64,000 bases of DNA from Lactifluus volemus (Eukaryota > Basidiomycota > Agaricomycetes > Russulales > Russulaceae), in NCBI GenBank assembly GCA_022376515.1, contig WTXI01000003.1, positions 1,178,001 to 1,242,000 of the forward strand, read 5' to 3'. Both the position numbers and the translations under genes were made by a program. The stretch's first letter is position 1; every line of letters starts with the position of its first letter. This document shows, in pieces, positions 1-15,566 of this stretch. The notes beneath the pieces were generated by a model. It saw only the letters and a list, made by a program, of their open reading frames with translations. It had not been told where the DNA came from and made no database searches.

Positions 1-2972
<2,972 letters not shown>

Positions 2973-3163
2973 GAAATCAACTTTTGACTTGGCACTTGGA
3001 GGTTATAGGCCACACGTGACCTAAGCACGGTAACACCCCCGGAAAGTAGGTAAGTCACTCCATTCACCCACAGCCAGCTCCTCAAATTCCTCAGGGACAC
3101 CACAAAAGGCACGCCTTCGCTGCGCGTTCGCCAAGTTGTCAATTCTACCCTTTAATTCCGCCG
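2973..3163. promoter_or_regulatory. Shared upstream region of PRP2 and CWF19
   Basis: These 191 bp separate the two start codons of divergently transcribed splicing genes, so both promoters and both 5' leaders must lie here or overlap the neighbouring gene. No clear TATA box was seen. Confidence 0.6.
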
Positions 3164-5962
3164 ATGGATGTTCACAAAGATAAGGAACGCAAGCGGAATA
3201 AATCAAAGAAACGTGAACGTCATGACGAAACGGATGACAAGCGTAAACATAAGAAGCGCAAGGAGAAGGGAGCTGTTGTTCGTGTGGTGGATGACGACCT
3301 CGATGGTGAAGACATGTGGGTGGAGAAGAACGTTGACACAGTCGAGGAGAAGGTGCTGAACGTTCATGTCCAGATGGTTCTGTCTCATCTATACTTCACA
3401 GTCTCTCACAACCGACATACCTACCGCGGAGAGCCTCAAGTTGACCTCAAGTGCTCTCCCCAAGTCTGACGACCCGCCTCCTCCTAAAGCCGTGATCGCT
3501 GAATCGTCACTAAAACGAGACGACTGGATGCTCGAAGCCTCAATAGATTCTGCTGCGTCTCCAGTGACCTCTCACCCTCGACCTGAAGCAGCCGATGAAT
3601 CTCTCACCGAGGGCTATGGTGAACCCTCCACTAGTGCCAGAACTCTTGGAGGTGGGATTGACTTTTTCTCAAGTCTTGGAAAAGAGAGAGAAAAGAAACC
3701 AAAGCCGGATTTACCTAATCCTGACAAGGTGACTCCTAGCCTTTATATCGCTTTTTGTAACTAGAACGTCCACTCCTTCCAGTTACATATAAGCTCGAAA
3801 GAGTTGAATGTTCAGCTCAAGGAGGGGAAATCCTTGGTTGACTCTGAGACCCAAGGCCCCAAGTCCACTCCAGGCGGGCCAGGTTCACAGTGGCGTATGA
3901 TGCGTCTCCGCCGTGTTTATGAAACCGCTCAGGAGGATAATCGGCCTGTTGAGGAAGTTGCCGTCGAACGCTTTGGCTCACTCGAAGCATTCGATCAAGC
4001 CAGGGATGAGCGACGTATCCTTGATGAGCGCGAGGGTAAGCGCGTCGAACGCGGACGCGACGTGACAAGAGGGAAGGGGCGTGGAGAATCTAGCTACCCA
4101 AAATTTGCCGAGAAGGGCTTCATGTTCAACGACCTTGTCGGGAGCGGTGGATCATCGCGCAGTTCGAGCTTCCTACGACCTGGCAGGGCAGGAGAAAGCG
4201 GACCTTCCACACCTTCTCCGCAGCCGGGGGTGCCGCCAGCTTCACGTCCTCGTTTCGACTCACTTCGCTTGTCGTCGCAAACGGGTACCCCAGGCCCGCA
4301 AGCGCGCACTCCGATCCCGTCGGTCATGACGCCGCAGCTTGGAGGCGAGCGTCCGCTATCCCCGTCATCGCTCAATCGACTGCAGGCAAAGGTCCTTCGC
4401 GCCAAGCTGACCGGCGGTCCAGACGCCGAGAAACTGGAAAAGGAATACGAAGAGGAGATGCGGCGCGCAAGTGGCATCAGCACGGACGAGGATGGCGTCC
4501 AGAAACGAACGCGCGTGGAGGTGTTGCCTACTCTTGACGCGCGCGGGAGACTTTACGACGTCGGACACGGAAAAGATGATGACAAGGCGCACCCCGGAAA
4601 TAAAAAGAAGAAAGAGAAAGTGCGAGCCTCCCATATGAATGCGTATAGAGAGTCACTGACGGCCAGCGTAAGGTGGAGACTCGCGATCCGAAGACTGGGG
4701 AGATCATCAGGTACAACGCTGACGATGACACCGTCACTTTGGGAGAATTGCTACGCCAGGAGAAGTTCAGCGCTGGAATGGCAGACCAGAAAAATCTCGA
4801 CATGCAATTCGCACAGTCGATTATGACAGATGGTGGTTTTGTGGTGAATACCTCCAAATACTTGCCATCTCCTATTCAAATGCCGTTGTGATTACAGAAC
4901 GACCTTGATTACATGGATGACAACGCCGAGAGGTTAGGTAGGCAAAAGATGCGTTCAGATGCCATGAAGCGCCAGTTTGCAATTCAGGGTATGCACAACG
5001 TACCTTTGCTTCTCGCGGGTGTACCTTAATCTAAACCTTAGACTACAAGCGTACGCAGAAGGCGTTGGCATCGTGTCCATTTTGTTATGGCGAAGATGAT
5101 TCCCTGCCAAAGGCTCCGATGGTTGCCTTGGGTACAAGAGTGTACCTCTCATGCGCACTACACGAAGAACTAGTTCCTGGGCACTGTCTAATCGTGCCAA
5201 TACAACACCATCTGACTACGCTTGAGGGTGATGACGATGTCTGGGATGAAATCCGGGTATGTACATCTTTATCTGAACTCTGCCGAACCGTGTTGACTAT
5301 TACTTCCCAGAATTTTATGAAGAGCCTCATGCGGATGTACGCTGAAGATGACAAAGGAGTTGTATTTTACGAGACCGTCACCACACTCAAGTGGCAACGA
5401 CATAGCGTCATCGAGTGTGTCCCTGTTCCATGGGAACAGTTCGACATTCTTCCAGGCTACTTCAAGGTGTGTATCTCTGGCAAGCCACGCCCCCGTATTC
5501 AACGATTTGTGTAGGAATCTATCTTGATGAGCGAGGCTGAGTGGTCACAGCACAAAAAGCTAATCGACTTCTCCACTCGCCCCGGTGGATTCCGCCGAAT
5601 GATGGTTCCCAACCTTCCATATTTCATGGTTCAATTTGATCACAAAGGCGAGAAGGGATATGGGCATGTTATCGAAGGCAGCGGGGATGCGGCGGGAGAC
5701 GAGGAAGGGTTGGACGAGGGAGAAAAAGGCGGAGGTGATTTTCCGAGGTGTGTCTTCTTTCCTGTTGTCCCCAACGCAACTTATCGTATTGACGTTTCCC
5801 AGATACTTTGCTGGAGAGATAATTGGGAACATATTGGAGCTGGAACCAAGACGATGGCTACGTCCACGACGATTGGATTTTGGGCAAAATAAGGAGAGGG
5901 TTGTCAAATTTAAGAAACGATTTGACCAGTTCGACTGGACCGGATTAATAGAACGGTCGTGA
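3164..5962 (+). CDS. CWF19: CWF19-like splicing factor (CwfJ family)
   Basis: Spliceosome-associated protein of the Cwf19/CWF19L2 family, linked to the post-catalytic (intron-lariat) spliceosome and lariat turnover. The N-terminus (MDVHKDKERKRNKSKKRE, 3164) is very basic. The middle holds the conserved block WRMMRLRRVYETAQEDN (about 3890). A second block, METRDPKTGEIIRYNADDD, at about 4673, precedes the C-terminal CwfJ domains: LASCPFCYGEDDSLPKAP and the HIT-like GHCLIVPIQHH (5178-5212), then SILMSEAEWSQHKKLI and the end, QFDWTGLIERS stop (5962). About eight exons; for example an intron at 5746-5800 joins GGDFPR to YFAGEIIGN. The HIT-type histidines are visible. The frames and motifs agree closely with the family, so the call is firm; some internal splice sites are approximate. 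Confidence 0.92.
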
Positions 5963-6028
5963 ATATCCGGTCCGTTGCGGGCCGCTTTTTGGCGGGCGTT
6001 TTGTCTTTGTACCATAACACGTCTCGCC

Positions 6029-7581
6029 ATGTATACTTTGCTCAGATATTCCAGATCTCTTCTAGTAATAAGATCTGCTAAGGCTCAGGCTCGGTCTCAA
6101 ATACACCTGCGCCAGTACTCTCAGGCTGTCCCACAGGAGCAAGAGACCCCACTTCGACGATCGTACCTTTATGGTCCGTGAGGTCACGAAATATTCAATT
6201 GACAAGCTCCCGTAATGTGTTTTTGGATTAGTACCAGCCTCGTCGGATCGCATGCTCCAGAAGTCCCTGGTGACTCACTCAGACATCATCATTTATGATC
6301 TTGAGGACAGTGTCGCACCCTCAGAGGAGGACAAGAACGACGCGAGAGAGCGGCTCACCGAGTTCCTGACGGCAAGCCTCCTCCACGAAACTGATTGATA
6401 CATGCTGATCGTCCGTACAGAAATCGATTGAAGATGAACGCCTACACTCTTCTCGCATCGCTGTTCGCATAAATAGTACACACACACCTTTCTTCGAGCG
6501 AGACATCGTTAGCATCGTAAGGCTACTCATCTCGGGATGAAAAAGCCGTACATAATTGCTACATTTAGCTCACCATTCCCTCTGTTCGGACGTTGGTACT
6601 GCCTAAGGTTCATTCGGTGGAGGATCTGGAGATTGTCACTGATGCGATGGAAGCATTTGGTCGGGCCAAGGAAACGATCAATCTCGTCGCCAGCATCGAA
6701 AGCGCGTTCTCTGTCCACAACGTCGGAGCCATTGCGGCTTGGAAGTCTATGTATGGACCCGAGAAGGGCGGCGAACTGAGAGCGCTCCTGGTAAATTTTC
6801 ATACCTCCCGCGACTGTTCACTGTATACGTTCATCCCCCCTTAGTTTGCAGCAGAAGACTGTATGGCACACTGGCTTTTTGATCCGAGGAATATGTTGAC
6901 GAGACGTTTTTCTCAGTCTGTGCGGATACGTCTATCATTCGGACCCCATCTCATCAGGAGTTGTTGTATCCTCGATCCAAGGTAGCCGTTACTGCAAAGG
7001 CATTTGGCCTTGAGGCTATCGACATGGTTTGTGAATTCTCCGTCTGAATTTAGTTTTAGTCTAGTTAATCCGCAGCAGGTTTGCATCAATTACAATGACT
7101 CTGAACATTTGCGGAATGAGTGCGCAGATGGTCGGAGATTAGGGTTCAGCGGCAAGGTATCTATCCCCCCCCTGCTTTCTTTGCTTAGACATTACTATGG
7201 TGGGACATTTGTCAGCAAGCGATACACCCATCTCAAGTGGGCATCATTCAATCTACTTTTGTCCCGACGGAACAAGGTACGTACTGGTCATCATTGTCCT
7301 GCTGCTCGAGGTAAAACACTGATTCCCCTTGAGAAATTCAACGTGCGGCGAAGATAGTGCACAAAATGACACAGGCGCATGCCACCCAAAAAGGAGCGAT
7401 TGGCCTTGAATTAGGTGATGAAAAGGGCAGCAAAGAAATGATTGACGCCCCAATGTTGAAGCAGGTGAACACCCTGGTCCATTTCTCCCTGGCCTTCGTT
7501 CACCTAACTTTCTCTGCCCAGGCAGAGAAGACAATTCAGATGGCGCGAGCTGCAGGCCTTCCCATTCCAACACCGCCTTGA
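6029..7581 (+). CDS. Mitochondrial citrate lyase beta-like protein (CLYBL, citramalyl-CoA lyase type)
   Basis: HpcH/HpaI aldolase-fold lyase; the animal homologue CLYBL cleaves citramalyl-CoA in mitochondria. The start MYTLLRYSRSLLVIRSAKAQ looks like a mitochondrial presequence (Arg-rich, amphipathic, no acids). Exon 1 ends at 6173 (RRSYLY) and the next exon begins at 6232, giving YVPASSDRMLQKSL. Family motifs follow: IIIYDLEDSVAPSEEDKNDA, VLPKVHSVEDLEIVTDAME, INLVASIESAFSVHN, FAAEDFCADTSIIRTP, then KAFGLEAIDMVCINYND, GFSGKQAIHPSQV and the C-terminal GSKEMIDAPMLKQAEKTI. About nine exons. The catalytic Asp/Glu/Arg neighbourhoods appear intact. It is convergent with CHL1. Confidence 0.9.
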
Positions 7582-7933
7582 CGAAAATAAATATGGCCTC
7601 ATGAATCCTCACGATCACGGCGATGCCTGCAACATATTCGCGAGAAATGGGTGACTTTGGACTTTGCAGTCAGTGCATACATCCAAGTTCTAGGTAGGCT
7701 TGTATAGTGGGCTGGCTTTTACCTACAAAGTGGTCATAACTAATCTGTTGCATATTGTAATCACCCTGCAACCTCATTGGAAGGACTTCATGCTCCGAAT
7801 AGTCAGAACCTGCATTTCGTTTAAACTACATTTTAGCTGTGACGTCATGGCGGGAATACTAGCAATTGTTCATCACACTAGCCGGTGGCACAGATGAACA
7901 GATGAGTAGGATAATCCACCCCGAATTCTAACG
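7582..7933. other. Convergent intergenic region CLYBL/CHL1
   Basis: 352 bp between two stop codons of convergent genes. It must contain both 3' UTRs and poly(A) sites; no gene or RNA was recognised in it. Confidence 0.5.
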
Positions 7934-10900
7934 TCAGCTTTGTCTTTTGCTGACGAAGAACTGACTCGCAGTCTTGATCGCTTGGCCAAATGTCTGCGTT
8001 GTGATGAGGGACTTTCCGATCCATCTAGGCAGCTTGTTGTGGATCCTTTCGGACTGGTAACGCATGTCAACGAGGACAAGCATTGACCAGTCGTCTTTGT
8101 GGCGAATGGCGCGGCCTGCGGGTGACATGAGTTGTACTCTCGGGTGACGCATCAATCCCTCCTTGACTCACCGATGCTTTGATTTACCGAGTTCATGCAC
8201 ATGTTCTCGTACAGCTCTTTCCCTGCCGCACTGTACGCCGAGTTCTTTGGTGTAACTTGTCCTGCGAGTCGGTCGGCGTGTTTAAGCCGCTCCTGAAGCT
8301 CCGCTGATCCCAAGTTGGCGAAAGGTAAACCGACGACCATGACCATCCGAGCGAGGTCATCAGAGAAATTTAGTCCTTCAGATAGTTTTGCCCCGACGAC
8401 GGCAAGCAGAAGGGCTCCCTTTCCCTAACGAAAAGGGGAGGAATTGATGGACCCCATGGAGTTGTGTAACATGAGGACTTACCCCACTTCGAATTTCTTC
8501 CGTATAACGAGTCAACAGTTCGTGGACATCGGCTGTTGACTCTACGAACACCTACATGATGGTAAGAACGGAGAAAACCCTAATGACCAGTGCGCACTTT
8601 CTTCTTACTGAGTATAGAACTCATAATTCCTTTCTCCTCCCATAGGCTCTTGACCTTGTCGAGCATCTTATAGGACGGAAGGAAGACCACCATCCCGCCG
8701 GGCACAATTCTGGAAAAATTGGCCACGACTTGGCCAAGTTCGAACAGCTGAAAAGTTAAATGAACATTCGAAACAGAAAAGAACCAGCGCAAAGGTGACG
8801 CACCAGATCTCCGTTTTCCATATTCGAGGACTTGAAATTGAGTTCACTTCCCTGAGGGCCGCGGGGGACAATCAGTGTCCGCAGGTTGGATTCTGGAGTG
8901 ATATGATTGCAAGAGAATAGCACTATCCTCTCATTCGGTAGATGGGCAAACAGCTGATTGGTTAAATCTGACATCTGTTGCAGATCAGGATTGACTCAGA
9001 CGAGGTAAACATTGAAATCTCACAGGAGACATTGTACCGCCTGCGAGGATGACGGAACGTGCGGCATCTACAACCGCACGGAACTGGGGCGCTGGGTTCA
9101 ATGACTGGTATTTGATCTGGACTTCCGACGTGTCTGGCCGTGCGAAGAAGGCTTGTGGGTGAAAATAATGCGTCCGTCTATCAGGTTTTCAGGCGTCATG
9201 AAATCTCGTTCTGGATTGTCAGGTCAGACATACCGTCGGTAGCTGCCGCCAAGGCAACAATGAACTCCTGGACTGCGTACAAAGGCGGAGTTCCTAATTC
9301 AGTGTGGTCTAGGACGCCTGCTACTGTTCAACTAGGTAGACCAAGGCAGTCAAGTACTGCAGACCTTTTTGTCCGTCCTTCGACTTGGCCTTCTGAGTGT
9401 ATGTGGTGATTTTCCTTGCCAGCTGGATGCATCGATAAGTATTTAACGAATAAATAAGGGGGTAACACTATGCCTTGCTCTTGCGGAGATAAGTTTGAAT
9501 CTCAAGGAAGTTGATCTCCTGGAGCTTTCCGCCTAGCATTGAGAATAGGGCATCAACGGTCATCACCTCTATGTTATCTTGCTGCCGCCAATTTGAGAGC
9601 AGTCCTTTTAACGTGTGAAGAAGGCGGTACAGGCGCTTCAAGTGGAGCACATGCTTTGATGCCAATCTGTTCTTGAATCTTGATATATATGCGGACAGTT
9701 GTTCGAAGCAAAGGTTTAGGGTACTCAGTGATAGTGCGACGGTTGATAACGAAAGCAAAGACGATATGAGGTCTTTTAAAGCGACATAGAATGATAAGGG
9801 CGGAGGAACTTGCATTGAAAAACACTTACTGTGAGCCTCGTCAATGACGACAACTTGGTCTGTCAAGTCGATGTTCAGAGCTTCTCGAGCATCACGATGA
9901 AGGAGAGGTTGTAAGGCAGGTGACAACCTATAGAACTTTTCACCTCGTCACTTGGGCACTCAGAAGCAAAGGAATGGAAGGACTTCAGCTTGCGAAATAG
10001 CTTCGCGCGAAGCAAAATACGGACAGGTATGGGAGGCCTGTCCAGCGGCGATCAGGTCTTCGATCTCCTTCGGGGATGCCTTCGACAAGCATGAGACAAA
10101 CGAAGCCGAGGCAGGGAGTTACGAACCAGTATCTGATCACGGAACTCGTGTAAACGGTTATCCTCAACAGCATCCGGCTTTGGGAGGTAGGGACATCGCT
10201 TATTTCCCTCAGCTGTTCAGTGAACCTCGTCACAGGCTAGAGAGAAGACGAAGGGATGGTACGATTGTACCTTGTAAAAGCTCCCGACAACGCTCGTCGA
10301 GATCTCCGCCTTTTGCCTTGAGCTTCTCATTCAAGCAAAGCTGTTTCCGAGAACCAAGGCTCACAAAGCGAGTTTCGGGACGTCCGTAGTCGATGCCCAC
10401 ATCAGAGCCCGACGAATCGCACTTCCGTTTTCCTCCTTCATCACCAATCACCCCCACCGTCGTCGGATGATCGGGAGGTGATGTGCTCCTATTATGATGT
10501 ACTTCTCGACGAAGCTTCCTCAGTTCGGGCACAACCTGAGACAACTGAGAGTGTGTTCGCGAGGCGTAGAATATCTTAGTACATGATGGCGGTTGTCATC
10601 TTGGTTAGCTGAATCTGCATAACCGATTCTTCTTTTCCTGGATTATGTTATTTCGAACGGTTCTGAAAACCAGATTAGGTACTCCGTACCAAGATTCATG
10701 TCCTATAGTGTCATCTAGCCCTTCTTCGTCGTCATCAGGAAGAAAAGAGTCATCTTCATCGGAAGCCGACTCATCAGGGCTAGGTTCTACGACAAATTAG
10801 ACAAGGTTATACAAGATGCAAGAAAACGACACACCTGTCTTTTGACACTTCTCGCAAAGAATTTTCGTCTCTGAGCTTCTTCGCGCTTCCGCGCCGCAGC

Positions 10901-11325
10901 TAGACGCTCTTCGTACTCTTGCTCATCGCCTCGAGTTCTCGACGAAGTCGGTCACGAGTTTGTGAGATAACCCACTCCGGGGCTAAGCAATCGTAAGGTC
11001 TAATCGCGTTGTTAGATTGTAAACACCAACCATCACCACTTGTCAAAGCATCAATTTGGCCTTTGCGGGCGCGGTGCTTATCATCATCCAACCAAGTCAG
11101 AGTCGATGAAAGCAGACTCAAGGTCTTTCCCTATGTACGACATTAGCTGTGACTACGAGATCCAGGTAAACGCGAACTGACTGTTCCTGTCGGACTTTCA
11201 GCGATGGCGATTTGACGACATTCAATCGCGGAGTAAAGGTGGCTCATGAGATCAGTTTGAATCGAGTAGGGTGGATCAAAAGGAAAGGCTGGGAACGATT
11301 CTGGAGTGGGGAGTGTTAGCTGCAT
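7934..11325 (-). CDS. CHL1: Fe-S cluster DNA helicase CHL1/DDX11
   Basis: Superfamily 2 XPD-like 5'-3' DNA helicase required for sister-chromatid cohesion and replication-fork processing in the nucleus. The start [20 protein letters not shown] (11325) leads into [18 protein letters not shown]. Walker [18 protein letters not shown] is split by an intron. A charged insert follows, and the end of the Fe-S domain is seen as [16 protein letters not shown] (about 10040). The helicase box is VVVIDEAHS (about 9840). C-terminal motifs include [57 protein letters not shown] and [19 protein letters not shown] (about 8090). The stop at 7934 follows [10 protein letters not shown]. Many short introns. It is divergent from POLA2, with 145 bp between starts. 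Confidence 0.92.
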
Positions 11326-11470
11326 ACTGCCAGTGGCTCTTGTCGTGACGCGTCTTACATTTCAAGTCATTTGTGAGAACGCGACGCGCTACGTCACATC
11401 ACATGTTCTCAAGTATACGCGTTCAGCGCATTCAAGTTACAGTACCCCTTATTTCCTCTCAATTCTCGCG
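11326..11470. promoter_or_regulatory. Shared upstream region of CHL1 and POLA2
   Basis: 145 bp between the start codons of two divergently transcribed DNA-replication genes. It includes two GACGCG/ACGCG words (GTGACGCGTC near 11344 and ACGCGACGCGC near 11379). These resemble the MluI cell-cycle box bound by MBF (ACGCGT) in other fungi. Whether they function is inference. Confidence 0.5.
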
Positions 11471-13710
11471 ATGGCCTCCAGCTCAAGTGACGCTACGTTA
11501 TCTAATGAGCTTATGAAACACTTTGGAGATACTCCGGGATGCGATGAACTTTTCATCGAACGGTGTTCGTCACCCCAGCTCATTCCTGGCAAGCGGATAT
11601 TGACGCGACTTTCATAGGTGTTGATCTATGCCAAACGTTCACTCTCACTCCACTAGATCTGTACTTCAAGTGGGAGTCTATCGTTATTAGTCAGAATGAG
11701 ATGGGGAAACGATACATTGACAACACCACCGCCTCTGCTATCAAGGCCGTCATTCAGTCAGAGCTCACGAAGGCCACCAAGAGTCTCAAAGTTGAACCAG
11801 GCCGGAGAACAAGAGGCGCTCTCCCTATAGGCATGCTTGGGCTTGGGCCTAGGATGAACATGAAACAGTCCGGGGTTGGCCTTGTAGACACAGCGGCAAC
11901 CCCGAGATCCAAGTTTCCAATAGCTCAGGGTGTCGGGAAGGCTGGGACAAGTAAGATCACATTTGAGTGTCTTGACATTGAAGAAGTCTATCAAGACAAA
12001 CGAAATTGTAAGCACCATATCATTTGCGGCTGGAGACCAGTTTCTCACTAATTTTGATCAGACAAATATATGTACGAGAAGATCTCCGAGCGGAGCGGGG
12101 GTGAGTCTCCTCGGTAGGAAAGACATGCAACTAGTGTATTTAACCCCACAGATAGCTCTAGATGAGCGCATAGATGAGATAGCAGATCTTGTTCGCCAAC
12201 ATTACGGCTTGGTTGAACTTGGAGACCCTTCTACCTCGACCGATGTGAGTCCTGTAGTGCAATTCTTGCGACATCCATTAAACTCTCTTAGAAAGAGGTC
12301 GTTGTTGTCGGTCGTATTACTCTCGACCCAGAGGCCTCTTCTGGCTCAGTAAAACTCAACGAGGCCAGCCTATACATCGAGTCATCGCGAATGATGGCAT
12401 CCGGCGTCCGTGTCCCTCTCAAGTTCATACCGAACTTTAAAGTACGAGGAGGCCCCAAAGGGCAAGCCAATGTCAGCCTGTTTCCAGGAGCTGTAGTCGC
12501 TCTCAAGGGAAAAAATGGTGGCGGTGGCTGGTTCTCTGTGTTTGAGGTTATGGCGGTCAGGCTCTCTCATCTCCTTTGTATCTATGCCTCACATATCTCT
12601 AGTTACCTCCCCTTCTTCCCTCTGCTTTGCCAAGAGAAACGTTGAAACAAGAATCCGGAGAGACCGCTTTCTCTATGGCAATAGTTTGCGGCCCTTTCAC
12701 TCAGGATTCCGACCTTCTATTCAAGCCGTGGTCAGCACTATTTAAAAGTCTGATGACACAAAAACCTGGTGTGCTTCTCTTGGTTAGTGCAATCTGCGGG
12801 GTCCAAACACGACATGTTGATGCAATTCTTAGATTGGACCATTTGTAGATTCCAACAATGAAAAGATCAAGACCGGCGATGTTGACCAAATCCCGAGCGA
12901 GCTTTTCCATACCCAGTTCACGGAGAACTTACATGATTTTCTGGAAACGTCCCCTAATAGTTTGGTTTTGATCGTTCCCAGTGTGAGGGATGTTATCAGC
13001 CATCATTGTGTCTACCCACAATCTCCACTCAATGCTTCTGGCCTGTCCGGTGACTCCGTGAGTTAGTCTTGGCAGCATTTAGTTCCTGCCTCGCGTTGAT
13101 TGATGCATTCTTGATTTTAGCGGTTAAAGCTTCTGCCAAATCCATGTCGCTTTTCTCTTAACGGAATTACGTTTGCTGTCACAAGTGTAGATGTACTATT
13201 CCATTTGCGAAAGGAGCAGCTGGTGATGCGAGCAGAAGAAGTGGATTCACTTGAAGTGGAAGGGCAACCGCCAGTCACAGATGCCATGGCGAGCTTGTCC
13301 CGGCACATTTTGCAGCAGAGAAGGTCCGTTTTGTTTTGCACTTTCAAACTGGGACTTAAAAAGTCGTCTGTTAGTTTCTACCCACTGTTTCCGTCTCCGC
13401 TGGAGCTCTCACACGAAGTCAATCTTGACGTTTCTCATTTAAAACACCTTGATTTGTGCGATGAGGCTGGTTTTGCACCTGACGTCCTCATAATGCCGAG
13501 CCGACTGAAACACTTTTCGAAGGTACGTTCAATGCGACCGAAATTACTGGTTATCACAGCCTCACGTTTTTCAAGATTGTGGACCATACTATCGCCATCA
13601 ACCCATCCTTCGTCTCAAAAAGCGTCTCTGCAAACGTGCTATATTCTGGAAACGGAGAGGGATCCATTTTATCTCGTATTAGAGTTGATGTTGGGAGATT
13701 TTCAGAATAA
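11471..13710 (+). CDS. POLA2: DNA polymerase alpha subunit B (POLA2/Pol12)
   Basis: Regulatory B subunit of the polymerase alpha-primase complex, which starts Okazaki fragments. The start is MASSSSDATLSNELMKHFGD (11471). An exon near 11690 reads VISQNEMGKRYIDNTT. The OB-fold and inactive calcineurin-like phosphoesterase core is visible as VVVVGRITLDPEASSGSVKL, ASLYIESSRMMASGVRVPL, LFPGAVVALKGKNG, FSMAIVCGPFTQDSDLLFKP, LIGPFVDSNNEKIKTGDVD and VLIVPSVRDVISHHCVYPQ. Then come SPLELSHEVNLDVSHLKH, DVLIMPSRLKHFSK and the end, SRIRVDVGRFSE (stop 13708-13710). About ten short introns. The C-terminal blocks PSVRDV...H...PQ and LIMPSRL match the family. Confidence 0.92.
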
Positions 13711-13875
13711 GGAGTGTTGTATGACATTGCGCGCTCATTTAGCTGGTACCAATTAATTGACGGGGCGCTCGGGCCGGTGCTAACTTTAACTATTAACCCG
13801 TCGCGGAATGCATTCGTTCGCACGAACGGCTACCAGCAACTCCCCGCCTCGTCCCTATTATACCAAAAGCTAAAA

Positions 13876-15460
13876 ATGGGTGCCGGCCAGTCAACAGGTT
13901 CACATCCGCAGACCCCTCCGCGTGCATTACATGTCCTACGCGTCACACCGTCCTCGCCCGCATCACAAGCCAATGTTGAGCCTTTCTTTGACTTTGTCGT
14001 CGGTCTCGAAGGCGACACACATTCATCGCGAAAGGCACTTGATGCTGCAGAGCTCGAGGCGATTGTGGAAAAAAACGAGGGCAAGGTTTTGAGCTTGCTC
14101 GTCTGGAATAGCAAATCCCAAACAACCAGAGGTATGTGTGAAGGCATCTCAATGAGCCAAGGCATCGACCCTCTGACCACCATCGTAGTTGTCAAGATTA
14201 CACCATCGCGAACGTGGTCGCAGCAGGGCCTCCCAGCGAACGCTCCCAAGGATGCAGCAGCTGGCACTCAGCCTTCCCTGCTCGGTCTGAGCATGCGTAT
14301 ATGCGAACCAGAGTTTGCACTTGAGAACGTCTGGCATGTCATGGACGTCCTGGAAGGAAGTCCGGCAGAAAGCGCTGGACTTGTTCCCTATGGAGACTGG
14401 ATAATAGGGTGGTCAGGAGGTGTCTTGGGCGCGGAAGGTGACTTTTACGATGTCGTGGAGGCCGTAAGAGTTCTTCTCCTTGATGTCTCAGGCTACTTGC
14501 TCACGCTGTTGGAAGCATATCGACAAACCTCTTCGAGTCTACGTCTATTCGTATGATTTTGAGTGCGTTTTGCCCATAATCTACTTTCCACGCCTCGTTT
14601 TCTGACAGCGTCAGCACCATCCGGGAAGTAGTCTTGGTTCCAAACCGGCAGTGGGGTGGCGAGGGTTTACTTGGTTGTGTTTTTGGGCACGTTTCATGTC
14701 TCTCAGCAGCTCACAGCAGGACTTATGCGTTTACGCAGGTTTGGGCTTTTGCATCGAATTCCCCCGATTCCCAACGATCGCCAGCCCGGCGCTCTCCCTC
14801 CAGAATTGCAAGAGTCGACCGAATTCGAGGAGCAGACATTGTATGTTCCAGCGGATGGCATGTTGGATCAGCTCGACTTCGAATTCCATTCAGACGTTCA
14901 TGACCAACAACCGCAATTTTTTCCTCCGCCTCACCCACATGACTACAGCTACACCTTTTCCAACCGCGGCGCCGCTCTCGCTCGCCAGTCGCACTCGTCA
15001 ACAATTCCAGAGGAGTCGGAGGGAACGGAGAGTCACCCGCAATCTTCTCGCTCCTCTCAGGACCTGCGTCACAGCAATGAAACTAATAACCATCGTTACC
15101 ACCGAGTCCACGACCATGACCGAGATCATGGTCGTCGTATTGGACCGTTGCCTACTGCCCGTCGGAGTGCAACACCCAGATCGGCGACACCAGATATACA
15201 CTCCAACGGTGATTCCGGATTATGATCTATTCCACGCATCTCACCCAAGTGCTTAATCGATTAAAGGTCTCTTACGCAGCGGCGTTCGCTCACCTCCTCT
15301 ACTCAATGGTGGTACAATTTCTGCAGGAAGCCAGCCTTTTCCTCAAACACGACTTAATGGTACGCACAGAAACGGAAATGTCGACGAGCAAGCTGGCGTG
15401 GAGGAGACTGAGAGTATTGAGGGAGTTTCAGAGCACGAAAGCCTGACCAGCGTAGAATAG
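13876..15460 (+). CDS. GRASP-family Golgi reassembly stacking protein (Grh1-like)
   Basis: Peripheral Golgi/ER-exit-site protein with two PDZ-like GRASP domains, acting in Golgi organisation and unconventional secretion. The start MGAGQSTGS (13876) has Gly2 and Ser6, fitting an N-myristoylation signal. PDZ1: RALHVLRVTPSSPASQANV, FFDFVVGLEGDTH, KVLSLLVWNSKSQTTR. PDZ2: LLGLSMRICEPEFALENVWH, VLEGSPAESAGLVPYGDWII, VYVYSYDFD, VLVPNRQWGGEGLLGC, HRIPPIPNDRQPGALP. The tail is disordered and rich in Ser, Pro and His. A final intron (about 15213-15266) is proposed because the downstream frame GLLRSGVRSPPLLNGGTI stays open to ESLTSVE stop at 15460. Without it the protein would stop at 15225. Confidence 0.9.
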
Positions 15461-15566
15461 CGTAATGTGTACCCCGGTGACGGATATATAATGTACCCGG
15501 AGACCGGTGTTAGTGGTAACTTAGCACGTAGCGTCGGTATAGCACGCATTCTTATTCTAAAACCAT

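Noticed and set aside
4094..4483. 129-codon minus-strand open frame
   Set aside because: Antisense shadow of the CWF19 coding region.
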